A stretch of DNA of 64,000 nt from Lamellibrachia columna (Eukaryota > Annelida > Polychaeta > Sabellida > Siboglinidae): the NCBI GenBank assembly GCA_963662155.1, contig OY759266.1, forward strand, positions 1,564,001 through 1,628,000, given 5' to 3'. Below, one piece after another: positions 45,008 through 56,400 of this stretch. Numbering within the stretch: the first letter of the stretch is position 1; each line of letters begins with the position of its first letter. Below the pieces are notes generated by a model. That model ran no database searches. It had not been told where the DNA came from and worked only from the letters and a program-made list of their open reading frames with translations. The position numbers were made by a program, and so were the translations under genes.

Positions 45008-48000
45008 ATGGAGGTGTTCTCTTGCAGGAATCTACCAAACAGATATGGACATTTGTTGACACCAGGACATGACATGGACACAGGACTGCACCTGCGATGT
45101 TTTGCGGGTGTGTTGCAGAAGCACTGCCGTCGATCACCACACTTGTTACAACGCAAGCAGTGGAAGCTTATCCACCAGCGCAGCCTTCAGTACATCACTG
45201 TTGCCTTCAAGTGCAAGCCTAGTAATCATGCCTGGGGAGCTCGACTGGTGGGTTTATCAACTATGTTGCTGTGTAGTTGTCATGTCATATCTCTGCGTGG
45301 TTGGTACCTGGAATAGCATGTTTTTTACTGAGAGACGGCGGGTGTGTATAAATGCAATGCATTGAAGGTTTGATTGTCAAAGAAAAAGCAAACACATAGT
45401 TGTGTGCTTTAAATTAGAGAGTCGGAACAATGGTGTATGCACAATAACAATAAGAATGCAAATATAGTTAAGCAAAGAATTACTGTTTCAGCAAAAGCAT
45501 TAAATGGAGAATGCGATGGCATAGATCCGTGATTATTTTAACTTGTTATTATTACTTGAATTATGTTATGTACGTTTGTCAATGATTACACCTTCATATT
45601 AGTTCTGTATCATACACCAGACACAACACAGGCTTATTTCAGGTAGACTCTATTAGAATTAATTACTGCAGTGAAATCTATTTGCTTCCAGTATCTGCAG
45701 ACTGACCTAGCTAGTAAAATCATTAAAAATGTTCATTGGTCATTCCGTGTCAAATCAACCAATGGTCAAAAACTTGATGTCTGTGAATTTACTTGAATTT
45801 TAACAAAGAATAAGTAGCTCTATCTGAGCACTCCTGAAACACCTAAGGATTCACATGCAAATTGTGTCTGTGGCACCCTATGATGTGAACAGGGAGGGGG
45901 TAAGTGCCCAAAGTGTGTCTGTAGCGCCCTATGATGTGAACAGGGAGGGGGTAAGTGCCCAAAGTGTGTCTGTAGCGCCCTATGATGTGAACAGGGAGGG
46001 GGTAAGTGCCCAAAGTGTGTCTGTAGCGCTCTATGATGTGAACAGGGAGGGGGTAAGTGCCCAAAGTGGGTCTGTAGCGCCCTGTGATGTGAACGGGGAG
46101 GGGGTAAGCGCCCAAAGTGTGTCTGTAACGCCCTATGATGTGAACAGGGAGGGGGTAAGTGCCCAAAGTGTGTCTGTAGCGCCCTATGATGTGAACAGGG
46201 AGGGGATAAGTGCCCAAAGTGTGTCTGTGGCGCCCTATGATGTGAACAGGGAGGGGGTAAGTGCCCAAAGTGTGTCTGTGGCACCCTATGATGTGAACAG
46301 GGAGGGGGTAAGTGCCCAAAGTGTGTCTGTAGCGCTCTATGATGTGAACAGGGAGGGGGTAAGTGCCCAAAGTGGGTCTGTAGCACTCTATGATGTGAAC
46401 GGGGAGGGGGTAAGTGCCCAAAGTGGGTCTGTAGCGCCCTGTGATGTGAACAGGGAGGGGGTAAGTGCCCAAAGTGTGTCTGTGGCACCCTGTGATGTGA
46501 ACGGGGAGGGGGTAAGCGCCCAAAGTGTGTCTGTAACGCCCTATGATGTGAACAGGGAGGGGGTAAGTGCCAAAAGTGTGTCTGTAGCGCCCTATGATGT
46601 GAACATGGAGGGGGTAAGTGCCCAAAGTGTGTCTGTAGCGCCCTATGATGTGAACAGGGAGGGGGTAAGTGCCCAAAGTGTGTCTGTGGCACCCTATGAT
46701 GTGAACAGGGAGGGGGTAAGTGCCCAAAATGTGTCTGTAGCGCTCTATGATGTGAACAGGGAGGGGGTAAGTGCCCAAAGTGGGTCTGTAGCGCCCTGTG
46801 ATGTGAACGGGGAGGGGGTAAGCGCCCAAAGTGTGTCTGTAACGCCCTATGATGTGAACAGGGAGGGGGTAAGCGCCCAAAGTGTGTCTGTAGCGCCCTA
46901 TGATGTGAATAGGGAGGGTTAAAAGCCCAAATTGTTTCAGTTGCGCCCTATGATGTGAACGGGGACGGGGTAAGCGCCCCAAAACACACCTGTTTTTGTA
47001 CCGATATGTCTTCATATTCAGCAAATTTCAGATATGTAACTTGTAAACTTCTCACGTTAGAAGCACCTGGAAACAGATAATGGGTGCGTTTTGGGGTTCT
47101 TACCCCCTGTTCACATTATAGGGCGTTACAGACACAATTTGCCTGTAAATGCTTTGTTCTTTTGCAAAAGTATTCAGGTATTCATTGGTTAAAATTTAAG
47201 CAAATTCTGAGACATCAACTTTTTTAATTTCCTGAAAATTGGTTGATTTGACACGATTTTACATGGAATGAACCGGTTAGTAAAGTAATTATTGTATGTT
47301 TCTTCAGCTTACAACCAAATCAGAGCCAGACATTGCCGACCAGACACCAGTGAATAACAAGCATGAATGCCAGCATAGAGGTAGACAGACAACTCGACAA
47401 TCATCTACCTCCTCTTCTGTGCAGAAGGAGAAATGTGCAGACAATACAAATACAGACTCTATTAACTCAACCAAAGAACTTGGTAATGCAAAAGACCAGC
47501 CTCAGTTCAGCAGCTCACAGAAACTGGAGCTTCCTCCAGAGTCCATGGACGAGAAGTTTAGCATCTTTCACCGGCCGACCCAACACATGATCGGGGTAGA
47601 CCTCACCCGGGGAGGCTCTCAAGTGTCGATGTTCTTTCGTGATCGCAAGGACATTGTCAATCTGACACTGAAGGATAAATTTCGCCAGCGGACAGGTGGC
47701 AGCACTGAGAAGAGCGATGATTCGGTGCCGAGCATGCAGTCCGTGGAGGAGCTCATGTGGAAAGAGTTGCGTTTCCCACATCTCTCGCAGATACCTGACT
47801 TGTACACACGACTCGCAAAGATTCGACTTACTGGTAGGTTGTGTCGTGTGCTGTTTCTGACATTTAAGAACATTCTTTAAAGATGACATGGTTTATTGGA
47901 GTCTATGACTGCATTCATACTAACATGTGTGGATGTATGTATCCACCTGTATATGCAAGTGTGCATGTCTACAGTGAAGAAACCAGGAGACATTTTATAG

Positions 48001-50658
48001 TGTATCACTGATTATAGCACGTAAACGATATTATGTACCACACATTTTTTATGTATTTTTTATTACAGATGAAGATTATTAAAATTTATTTGCCATTATG
48101 TGAGAAATGAAAAAATAAAGACTCATTTAGACTGATTATTTCATCAATGTCCGGAATATTTTGTAAATATCCTGAATATTTTGTCAATATCCTGTCTAGT
48201 TAGTGTGTTGCAGGTTTGATTGTGTTGATGTGTTGCAGGTTTTATTGTGCTGATGACCATGTGTTGATGTGGTGCAGGTTTCATTGTGCTGACAGCTATG
48301 TGTTGGTGTGTTGCAGGTTTGATTGTGCTGATGACCATGTGTTGGTGTGTTGCAGGTTTCATTGTGCTGACGACCATGTGTTGGTGTGTTGCAGGTTTGA
48401 TTGTGCTGACGACTATGTGTTGGTGTGTTGCAGGTTTCATTGTGCTGACGACCATGTGTTGGTGTGTTGCAGGTTTGATTGTGCTGACGACCATGGCGGG
48501 GTATGCTGTGGCTTCAGCTCCCTTTAGTCTCCTCACATTCTCCGCAGTCACGGTCGGCACAGGTCTCACTTCAGCCGCAGCCAACGCCATCAACCAGGTG
48601 ACAGATCCTGCTCTCATGACAGTCTCCAACGTTTACGTGACATCACCAACACATAAACCTCTCTTAGCTCATAGAGACATAGAAACGTTTGTCATCTACG
48701 TCATTTGTAGATCTGTATTAAAACGCCTAATGTGTTACAATAAAATGTTATTGGTACAGTACTATATTTCCTTCTATAAGAGGAAATGGGAGGTTTTTCC
48801 TTTAGCAAAAGATTGTTTCCACAAATACTGAAAGCTCCCTTCATCGTTTATTTCAGTTCTTTGAAGTTCCATTTGATTCCCAGATGAACCGAACAAAGAA
48901 TCGGCCAATCGTGCGAGGGACATTGTCGTAAGTGTCAACATTAGGTCAGTGATTATTTATTATTATTAAAATTTATAGTGCCATATATTTGGGACCAGTC
49001 TGTTCATAGGCTCGTACAAAACATACATGCATTCATAAAATTATTAATATATAATATTAGGATTAAAAATATATCATTGCAAAATAGAGTAGTAGATTAA
49101 AATAATTTTTTTTATGTGTATATATATGTATAAAATTTATCATTATAGTAAATAAATCAATAATTATGGTAAATCAATCATTTTTATAAATAAATTACCA
49201 AAATACAAGTTTATAAAGTGTCCTCAGTCAGTCATTCGTCCGTGGAAGTATGCATAACTAAATAGGTTTTCAGTAAGTTCTTAAATGTAATCAGCGTGCC
49301 TGCATGTCTGATATATTCCAGCTGTGAGTTCCATTGATAAGATTAGTTATGATATTCTAGAATTCACACAAGATTTAAATTGTGACTTGAATGTGCTATT
49401 TATAGTCTCATGTTCCATCAACTTGTAGTTGCCTTTTGTTAATTCACATGACCAGCTTCCAGGGGATATTGGTGCGATGCTCTAATAAGCAATTTCAATA
49501 TAAGATTGCTGCTCCATCCATTACAGACCCCTTCACGCAGTCAGCTTCGCCGTCATCACAGGGGCAGCTGGAGTCATCCTCCTACAAACAGGGGTAAACA
49601 CCCTCACTGCAGGCTTGGGACTGGCCAACCTGATGGTCTACACCCTCGCATACACCCCCCTCAAGCGCCTCAGTATCGTCAACACGTGGGTGGGGGGCAT
49701 TGTGGGGGCCATCCCCCCTATGATGGGCTGGGCCGCCTGTACGGGGGCGCTCGAGCCAGGTGAGCAAGACTGTGATTGCTGTGTGGAAGAATTGTCTAGT
49801 TCAGGCCTGATCTTATGAGTAGTAATTAAACACTAATGAGTACAAGTTAGATAGATAGGCCACTGCTTACTTAATGTTACTGAAACATTGATATGATTGT
49901 TCAAATACCTGGTATAGAAGACTTAAAGAAGATTTTCTGTAATGCTTGTTTCAAGAGCAAGAAGTCAAGTGGTCTGTACTGACTGACCACTCCATTGTGT
50001 TATACCCTGATCCGTAACTTGAACTAATATCATATGAGTTATTTGCTAGTTTCCATATACTAGGTACTACTCATTTTCTTTATGTGCATTCAGTTCTAAT
50101 CTTTCTTCCTTGCAACATGTCTAATTTTGTTCAATTACACCATGTTGTCCTCGATCACATAATACTTGTGTGATGCAGACAGTTGTAAAACTCTCTCGTC
50201 GTGTTGCAGGTGCATGGCTGCTGGCAGGTCTACTGTATGCGTGGCAGTTCCCCCACTTCAACGCCCTCAGTTGGAACCTGCGCCCCGACTACTCGCGTGC
50301 CGGCTACCGCATGATGTCTGTCGTCAACCCAGGGTTGTGCAAGCGCACGGCCATGCGCTACAGTGGCGCCATCTTGGCACTAAGTCTGATGGCACCAGTC
50401 CTCGATGTCACCACATGGACGTTTGCTGCTGACTCTTTGCCCATCAACACGTACCTGCTCTACCTGAGCTGGCGGTTCTACCAGCGTGGAGATAGCAACT
50501 CGTCCAGGAAACTCTTCATGTTCTCTCTCGTTCACTTGCCTGCACTCCTGCTGCTCATGATCATCAGCAAGAAGCCAAGGAAGGAAGCCAAGAAACAGAT
50601 GGAAGACATTGATGTACCAGTCCCACTGGCTCAACCATCAATACCAGCTATGGCTTAG
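45008..50658 (+). CDS. COX10: COX10, protoheme IX farnesyltransferase (heme O synthase)
   Basis: Six exons, 45008-45247, 47308-47833, 48473-48597, 48857-48927, 49527-49759 and 50210-50658, join in consistent phases to about 547 residues (525 if the ATG at 45074 is used; human 443). The N-terminus is basic and suits mitochondrial import. Exon 2 encodes a long variable linker ending [11 protein letters not shown]. The membrane domain has the UbiA-type signatures [20 protein letters not shown] / NRPIVRG and [15 protein letters not shown], then [20 protein letters not shown]. The enzyme farnesylates heme B to heme O in the inner membrane for cytochrome c oxidase. Exon 1 is the least certain part: it is chosen for its frame, donor (ctg/gtgggt) and resemblance. 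The exon 3 acceptor lies in a 39-bp minisatellite. Confidence 0.92.
45731..47275. mobile_element. Inverted-repeat element in COX10 intron 1, expanded by a minisatellite
   Basis: The left end (cattccgtgtcaaatcaacc, aacttgatgtctgtgaattt, acttgaattttaac) and the complement of the right end (cgtgtcaaatcaaccaattt, agttgatgtctcagaatttg, cttaaattttaac) form terminal inverted repeats of over 100 bp. Next to the right arm, at 47095-47150, sits a single inverted copy of the 51-bp unit that makes up the central array. So the repeat unit appears to derive from the element's own inverted arm. No transposase is seen; a non-autonomous DNA element is the best reading. Confidence 0.75.
45860..46975. repeat. 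51-bp minisatellite, about 21 copies, in COX10 intron 1
   Basis: Unit of the form agtgtgtctgtagcgcccta, tgatgtgaacagggaggggg, taagtgcccaa, with single-base variants. Each copy contains gggggtaagtg, a good match to a splice donor. Because 51 is a multiple of three, frames are open on both strands for over 300 codons; these are not proteins. Confidence 0.95.
48205..48498 (+). repeat. 39-bp minisatellite spanning the COX10 exon 3 acceptor
   Basis: About seven units of a tgtgttgcaggtttgattgt / gctgacgaccatgtgttgg type. Each includes a 3' splice site (ttgcag) and the first 26 nt of exon 3. Copies alternate between gtttgatt and gtttcatt, giving a 78-bp higher-order repeat. The last unit is the start of the real exon at 48473. 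Confidence 0.93.
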
Positions 50659-52365
50659 CTCTGTTAGTGGTGACAATTAGTTGATGGAACAGAGAATCAT
50701 TCTTCACACTGGATGACTATACAGTATTGATATCCTATCAGAGCACATGCTGGTAATATTGGATCTATGCAGTGATTTACACTGAGCAAGAACTGCATAA
50801 TAATAATATGTGCAGATGTCGTCCAGTAGCTGTGTTTGTCACGTGACTGACACAATATGTATATTAATTCTTCTCACATCGGTTGTGTCACTTGCACACG
50901 GGTAATAGTTTGAGAGAGTCCCTCCACTGAATGGATGTATTCCAGTGAAAACACCTGGATTATTTGATGACCATTCACCACAGTGTCAGTGTATGCTGTC
51001 ACTGCACGCTTCATCACTTGCTCACATATCGTCATGATGTTGACTAATGCAAACTCAAGTCTCAGGACAATGTTGCCAGCAGTGGTGTTGTTGGAACTAA
51101 ATCTGACTGTTTGTTCACTGACTGTTCACTGTGAATGCTGCCAGCACAGCTTGCTTGCTTGGTACTCTTACTGCATATAAACACATATAGAGGCAGTGAG
51201 AACAGTAGCTATATTTAAACTCAACTCATGGATGGATATGTTTAATAACCAAGGTATACTTGGCTTGTAGCATATTTTACAGCATCTTTGTCATTGGACT
51301 GATTTTCTGTTTTTCTAAAACAAACTTACAAAGGTGCAATGTCATTTCAGATGAGTTTTGTGGCTTATATCTGAATTGGCAATGGCCAATTTTTTGCGTT
51401 GTGTTATGTTTTAAAAACCACAGTAAATGACCCATATACAGAAAAATATAACGTTTGTTTGCACACGAGACGATGCTCATACAAATGTAAGCGCCAGTGT
51501 ATCAGTGCGGTGATCTGTGATGTCCACCAACGGTAGATTGTTTGACTCTACTTATATGATATGCTTGAATAAGTAATGTGATAACAAACAGTTGTTTCAC
51601 ATGTTGTATTCCAGAGTTTCTTCCATTATTACTTCAGGTGTATGGCATGTTTACAGAAAGTAATGCAATTATTTTGTAAATAGTATTATGATGAAATATT
51701 TGAGTGTTGGACAATTATAAATAAAAAAGCTTACACTGGATATGTTGTAGTATGATGTCTTAAGTTAATGGATGAGCATCATAGTGCAGTAGTTTCAGAG
51801 AAAGTACAGCAATATTGTGTATGTGCGTTCATGCGTGTTCTGACCTTATGAATCTCGTCAAAGATGTGCTATGGTTAAACAAATTTCACTATTAACCAAG
51901 ACATAACATCCTATATTTGCTGTAGTTTTTTGTCCTACTAAAGCAAAAAAATGTGTAATCGTTTTATATGAAAATATAGGTTTGAAATTAAAAGTAACAC
52001 GAGTGAACTCAAGGAGATGCCTATTGATGCTTATTGATGCCATTATTTATGTTATTTTAAACATGCAGGCTATAATTTACAGGCTGCAGTTTACATATCA
52101 CTGCATCAAAGATGAAATTATTCCTGCATTCTTTCATGTTGTGATTCTCAGTTTTTGTGGTACACTGCATTTTGGACAATTTCTGACCCAATGTATGATG
52201 CAACTGTTTCTTTAGCTATGGTTTCTCAATGGTTTGAATAAAAATGGTCTCAATACTTGCTTAACTTTTGAACGACAAACTGATCTGAGCTACTGACAAT
52301 ACAAACATATGGGCCACATTTTTTATGCACAATTTTGATTGTAGCTGCTGCGAAATGCACACTAT
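50659..52365. other. COX10 3' flank and intergenic sequence
   Basis: It probably begins with the COX10 3' untranslated region. No further exon, RNA gene, tandem array or recognisable mobile element is seen. Confidence 0.55.
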
Positions 52366-52552
52366 TTGTTGATAAACAAGGTGCTGAATACTGGAATATT
52401 CCCCTATAAGCAAAAAATTATCAAAATAATTCCAATATTCATGAAAAATGTTGCATCATTATTTAAATTATCTTCTTCCAATGATCTCAAAAGTATCATA
52501 AACAATAGCTTTTTTCTATTATCTTCATACTTCAATGGTTTAAAAGGTAAAG

Positions 52553-52880
52553 GTATGTTCTTATATAGCGCGGTATCCGGTCCATAGGACTGCTCAAAGC
52601 GCTTTACACTTCACCCCCTGGCAGACCTGTTCATTCCAAGGCCATCTCAACTTCTTTGGGAAATATTCAGCCACGTTGCAATTGCTGCGCGAAGACTATT
52701 CGTTCACATATCCACCACTGTCTGTATTGCCAGGTACTCATTTATACAGCTGAGTGAACTGTGGCAACGTGGGGTGATCAAACTTGCCAAAGGTTCGAAG
52801 CGACCACAGTGGGATTTGAAACCGGGTTCTCTCGATTGAGAGTCCGGCCTTCTAACCGGTATGCTATCGACTGACTGTCA
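52553..52880 (-). mobile_element. SINE family A, longest copy with tRNA-like head
   Basis: On the minus strand it starts near 52880 with a tRNA-like head (tcgatagcataccggttaga, aggccggactctcaatcgag, agaacccggtttcaaatccc) and runs to the family tail (tatagcgc complement) at 52560. The body matches the copies at 9977 and 17957. It inserted into the LINE RT remnant. Confidence 0.8.
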
Positions 52881-53029
52881 ATATAAAAATTGACAGTCAG
52901 TCCGTGTTAGAGGGTTCATTTTGCTTTTATTTGAAAGTTATTTAAGCAACCAAAAACGGTGTACTAAAATTATAGGAATAAAGTCAACACTTTTACCTAC
53001 AGCAATCAGTGTTCCACAAGTCACAGGCA

Positions 53030-53227
53030 TTGGACCTGTATTATTTATCATATACAGACAGTGTAAACAATGTCTCACAAGCCTGTATTATTTATCATAT
53101 ACAGAGAGTGTAAACAATGTCTCACAAGCCTGTATTATTTATCATATACAGACAGTGTAAACAATGTCTCACAAGCCTGTATTATTTATCATATACAGAC
53201 AGTGTAAACAATGCCTCACAAGCCTGT
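53030..53227. repeat. 49-bp tandem repeat inside an RT remnant
   Basis: Four copies of a tgtattatttatcatataca / gacagtgtaaacaatgtctc / acaagcc type unit. The unit includes the FIIY coding segment of the RT, so the minisatellite arose from the dead LINE itself. Confidence 0.88.
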
Positions 53228-53464
53228 CCTTGTGCGTGCAGATGATACAACATTGTCTAGCAAATTAAACTGTTTTATTGATAACACGCACAGCAACATT
53301 ATGCAATGAAGAACTGTAAAAAAATACACATGTACAACAGTTTTCATATACCCAGTAAAGGTACACACAGACACGTAATAAATACATAATAAACAAATAA
53401 TAATCATAATTAGAAATTAGAAAATCTAAAAGAACCTTTGAAAAAAAATTGGCAGGTAATATAA

Positions 53465-56400
53465 AAAAAATGACAGCAAGAGTTTCTATGTAAGGAGTAA
53501 ACAGAACGTTCGAGATAAGGTCGGACTACTGAAAAACAACAGGGGAAACATAATTTCAGAGGGGTTTCAAATGGCAGAGGTCCTGAATGAGTATTTCAGC
53601 TCAGTATTTACCACAGAAGATATCAGCTCATTTCCAGTTCCATTTACTAAATTCGAGGGAAATAAATCAGAACATTTAGGACAGTTATTTGTAACTCCTG
53701 TAATGATAGCAAACAAAATTAAGAAGATGAAAGATAATAAATCACCTGGAGTTGATGGGATACCACCAAAACTGCTTAAGGAAATTGTTGAGCAAATTAG
53801 TACACCACTTGCAAAATTGTTTAACTTGTCACTTACTTACTTACTTAATCCTCTTGGCCCCTTCAGGAGCATAGGGCGTCAACCATGTTTCTCCACCTCA
53901 CTCTCTTCTGGGCTATAGCTTTGGCCTCTTGCCAGGTGACCCCCACTTTTTCAAGATCTTGTAGTGTTGAGCGTCTCCAGTTGATTTTTGGCCTTCCTTG
54001 TCTTCTCTTTCCTTGTGGGTTATAGTCCAGTGCTTGTTTGGTTGTATTTGTTGGATCTTTTCTGAGTGTGTGGCCAATCCAGCTCCATTTCTCCTCTTGA
54101 TTGTAGTGCTTATTTCTTCCTGTTTGGTTTTCTTCCAGAGCTCTTTATTTGATATTTTGTTAGGCCACCATACCTTAAGGATGTATCGGAGGCAACTGTT
54201 GATGAAGACTTGGAGTTTGTTGTTGAGAGACTGAGTAGTTTTCCACGTTTCACAGCCATAGAGAAGAACTGGTTTAACGTTGGTGTTGAAAATGCGGATC
54301 TTCGTGTTTATGGATAGTTGGTAAGAGAGCCATACAGGGCGTAGGGTTCTGAAGGCATGGCGAGCTTTATTGATGCGTAGCTCCACATCTTTGTCAGCTC
54401 CACCATTTGTACTGATGTTGCTCCCGAGGTAGATGAAGTCTTGTACTTCCTCAACAGTACCACTTTCTAGTGAGATGGGTTCGGAGGATCTGCTGTTGAC
54501 TTTCATCACCTTTGTCTTTCCCACATTGATCTTAAGACCCAGTTGGCTGCTTTTTTCTTGAAGCCTTTCTGTTTTTTGTTGCATGTGTTTATGGGTTTCT
54601 GAGAGTAGTGCTAGATCATCTGCAAAATCCAAGTCTTCTAGTTGTGAGAACAAGTTCCACTGGATCCCAGTACGATGGTGTTCTGTGGATCTTTTCATTG
54701 TCCAGTCTATTGCTATCAGAAAGAGCAGTGGAGATAGCAAGCAGCCCTGTCGTACTCCAGTTCCAATCTGGAAGCCTTCTGAAACTTGTCCATTAAAGAT
54801 GACATGACCAGTGAAACCTTCGTACATGTTCTTTATTAGGGTTACAAATTTTGTAGGTAAACCATAATGCCTCAGGAGCTTCCACAGAACTGTCCTATCT
54901 ATACTATCAAATGCTTTTTCGAAGTCCACAAAGTTTATGTAAAGGGAGCTCTGCCATTCAATGCATTGTTCAACGATAATCCTGAGTGTAGCAATGTGAT
55001 CTGTGCAGGATTTATCCTTTCTAAAGCCAGCTTGTTCCTTTCTTAGCTTCTTGTCAACTGTTTCTTGTATCCTATCCAGGATGATACGGCAGAGAATTTT
55101 ACTGGGCACTGATAGAAGCATGATCCCTCTCCAGTTCTTACATTCACTGAGGTTCCCTTTCTTGGGGATTGTAACTAGCATACCTGTCTTCCATTCAGTT
55201 GGTATTTCTGTATAAAACGTTTGTGGTGGCCCCAATATCAGCTTTTAAGACATCAGATGGTATATTGTCAATTCCAGGTGCTTTGCCTAGCTTCAGCTTT
55301 TTGATGGCTCTCTTGATCTCCTCTTTGGATATCCTACCACAATTAATGTTAAGGTCTTCATTTGTTTCCTCAATGTCTGGAATTGAATCTGGTGGAGGCC
55401 TATTCAAGATATCTTGGAAATATTCTTTCCAGCATTGTAACTGTAAAGATTCCTTAGTGAGAAGGTTTCCCTGTTTGTCCCTGATGGGGCGACTAGTGCT
55501 CTTGTTCTTCCCTGCTAGCTGTCTGGTGATCTTGTATAACTCTCTGGAGTTGTTTTGCCTAGCTGCGATCTCAGCCTCGTTTGCTAGTTTTTCGACATAT
55601 GTTTTCTTGTCCCTCTTTGTCTTCTTTTTAACTGTTTTGTTTCTTTCCTGGTATTCCTGCTGCAGTTTTTTTTTCTTGTGTCATCTGCTTCCTTGTTGAG
55701 TTTCATTTTAGTCTCCCTCCTTGCCTCAATAGCTTCCCAGGTGTCATCTGTAATCCAGTCCTTCCTCCTAGCTTCCCAGCAGCCTAGGACTTGTTCACAG
55801 GTGTCTGTAATTGCATTCTTGCATCTTGCCCACTTTTCATCAATGTTTTTTTCCCTCTTCCAATGCTTGGAACCTGTTCCGTAGTGTGATTCCCAGTTCC
55901 TGTCGTATTTTAGTATTTTGAAGTTTTCTTATCTCAAACCTTCTTTGTACCTTGTTATCCGTCTTCTTCTTTGCTGCTAGCTTCATCCTAAATTCACCCA
56001 CAAGGAGGTGGTGGTCGGAGTTAATGTCAGCTCCTCTTTTCACTTTGACGTCTAGAAGCACTCTCCTCCATTTCTTGGTGATTGTTATGTGGTCAGTTTG
56101 GTTTTCCATCTTTAGATCTGGGGATATCCATGTGGCTTTGTGTGTAGGCTTGTGTGGAAAGAGAGTTCCTCCGATTATCAGTTCATTGAGAGTACAGAAA
56201 TCTGCAAACAGGAGACCATTCTCATTCATCTGTCCCAGACCTTCTTTCCCCATTGTGCCTTTCCAATTGTCATTATCCTTTCCAATCTTGGCATTCATAT
56301 CCCCCATAACAACTTGGATATCCCTCTTCGGTAGTTTTTGGGTGACTGTTTGTAGATGTTGGTAGAAGGTCTCTTTCTCTTCAAATTCAGCAGAGTTGGT

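Larger units (their letters stand above)
52366..53340 (+). pseudogene. LINE reverse transcriptase remnant
   Basis: Disconnected plus-strand pieces fit an RT in order: VLNTGIFPYKQKIIKIIPIF (the palm entry segment), then LLFESYLSNQKRCTKI, VPQVTGIGPVLFIIY (the PQG.xxGP box, degenerate) and ADDTTLSSKL (the catalytic box) near 53235. It is interrupted by a SINE (52553-52880) and by a 49-bp tandem duplication. Heavily decayed; clade not assigned. Confidence 0.68.

Noticed and set aside
45855..46922. Long open frames of 290-393 codons on both strands
   Set aside because: They run through the 51-bp minisatellite in a COX10 intron; the 3n period keeps every frame open. No start context or homology.
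48286..48831. A single-exon membrane protein of 181 residues
   Set aside because: It is the 39-bp acceptor repeat read into COX10 exon 3 and on into the intron; the real exon ends at 48597.
52790..52875. A minus-strand tRNA gene
   Set aside because: tRNA-like head continuous with the family A SINE body, and the arms do not pair fully.
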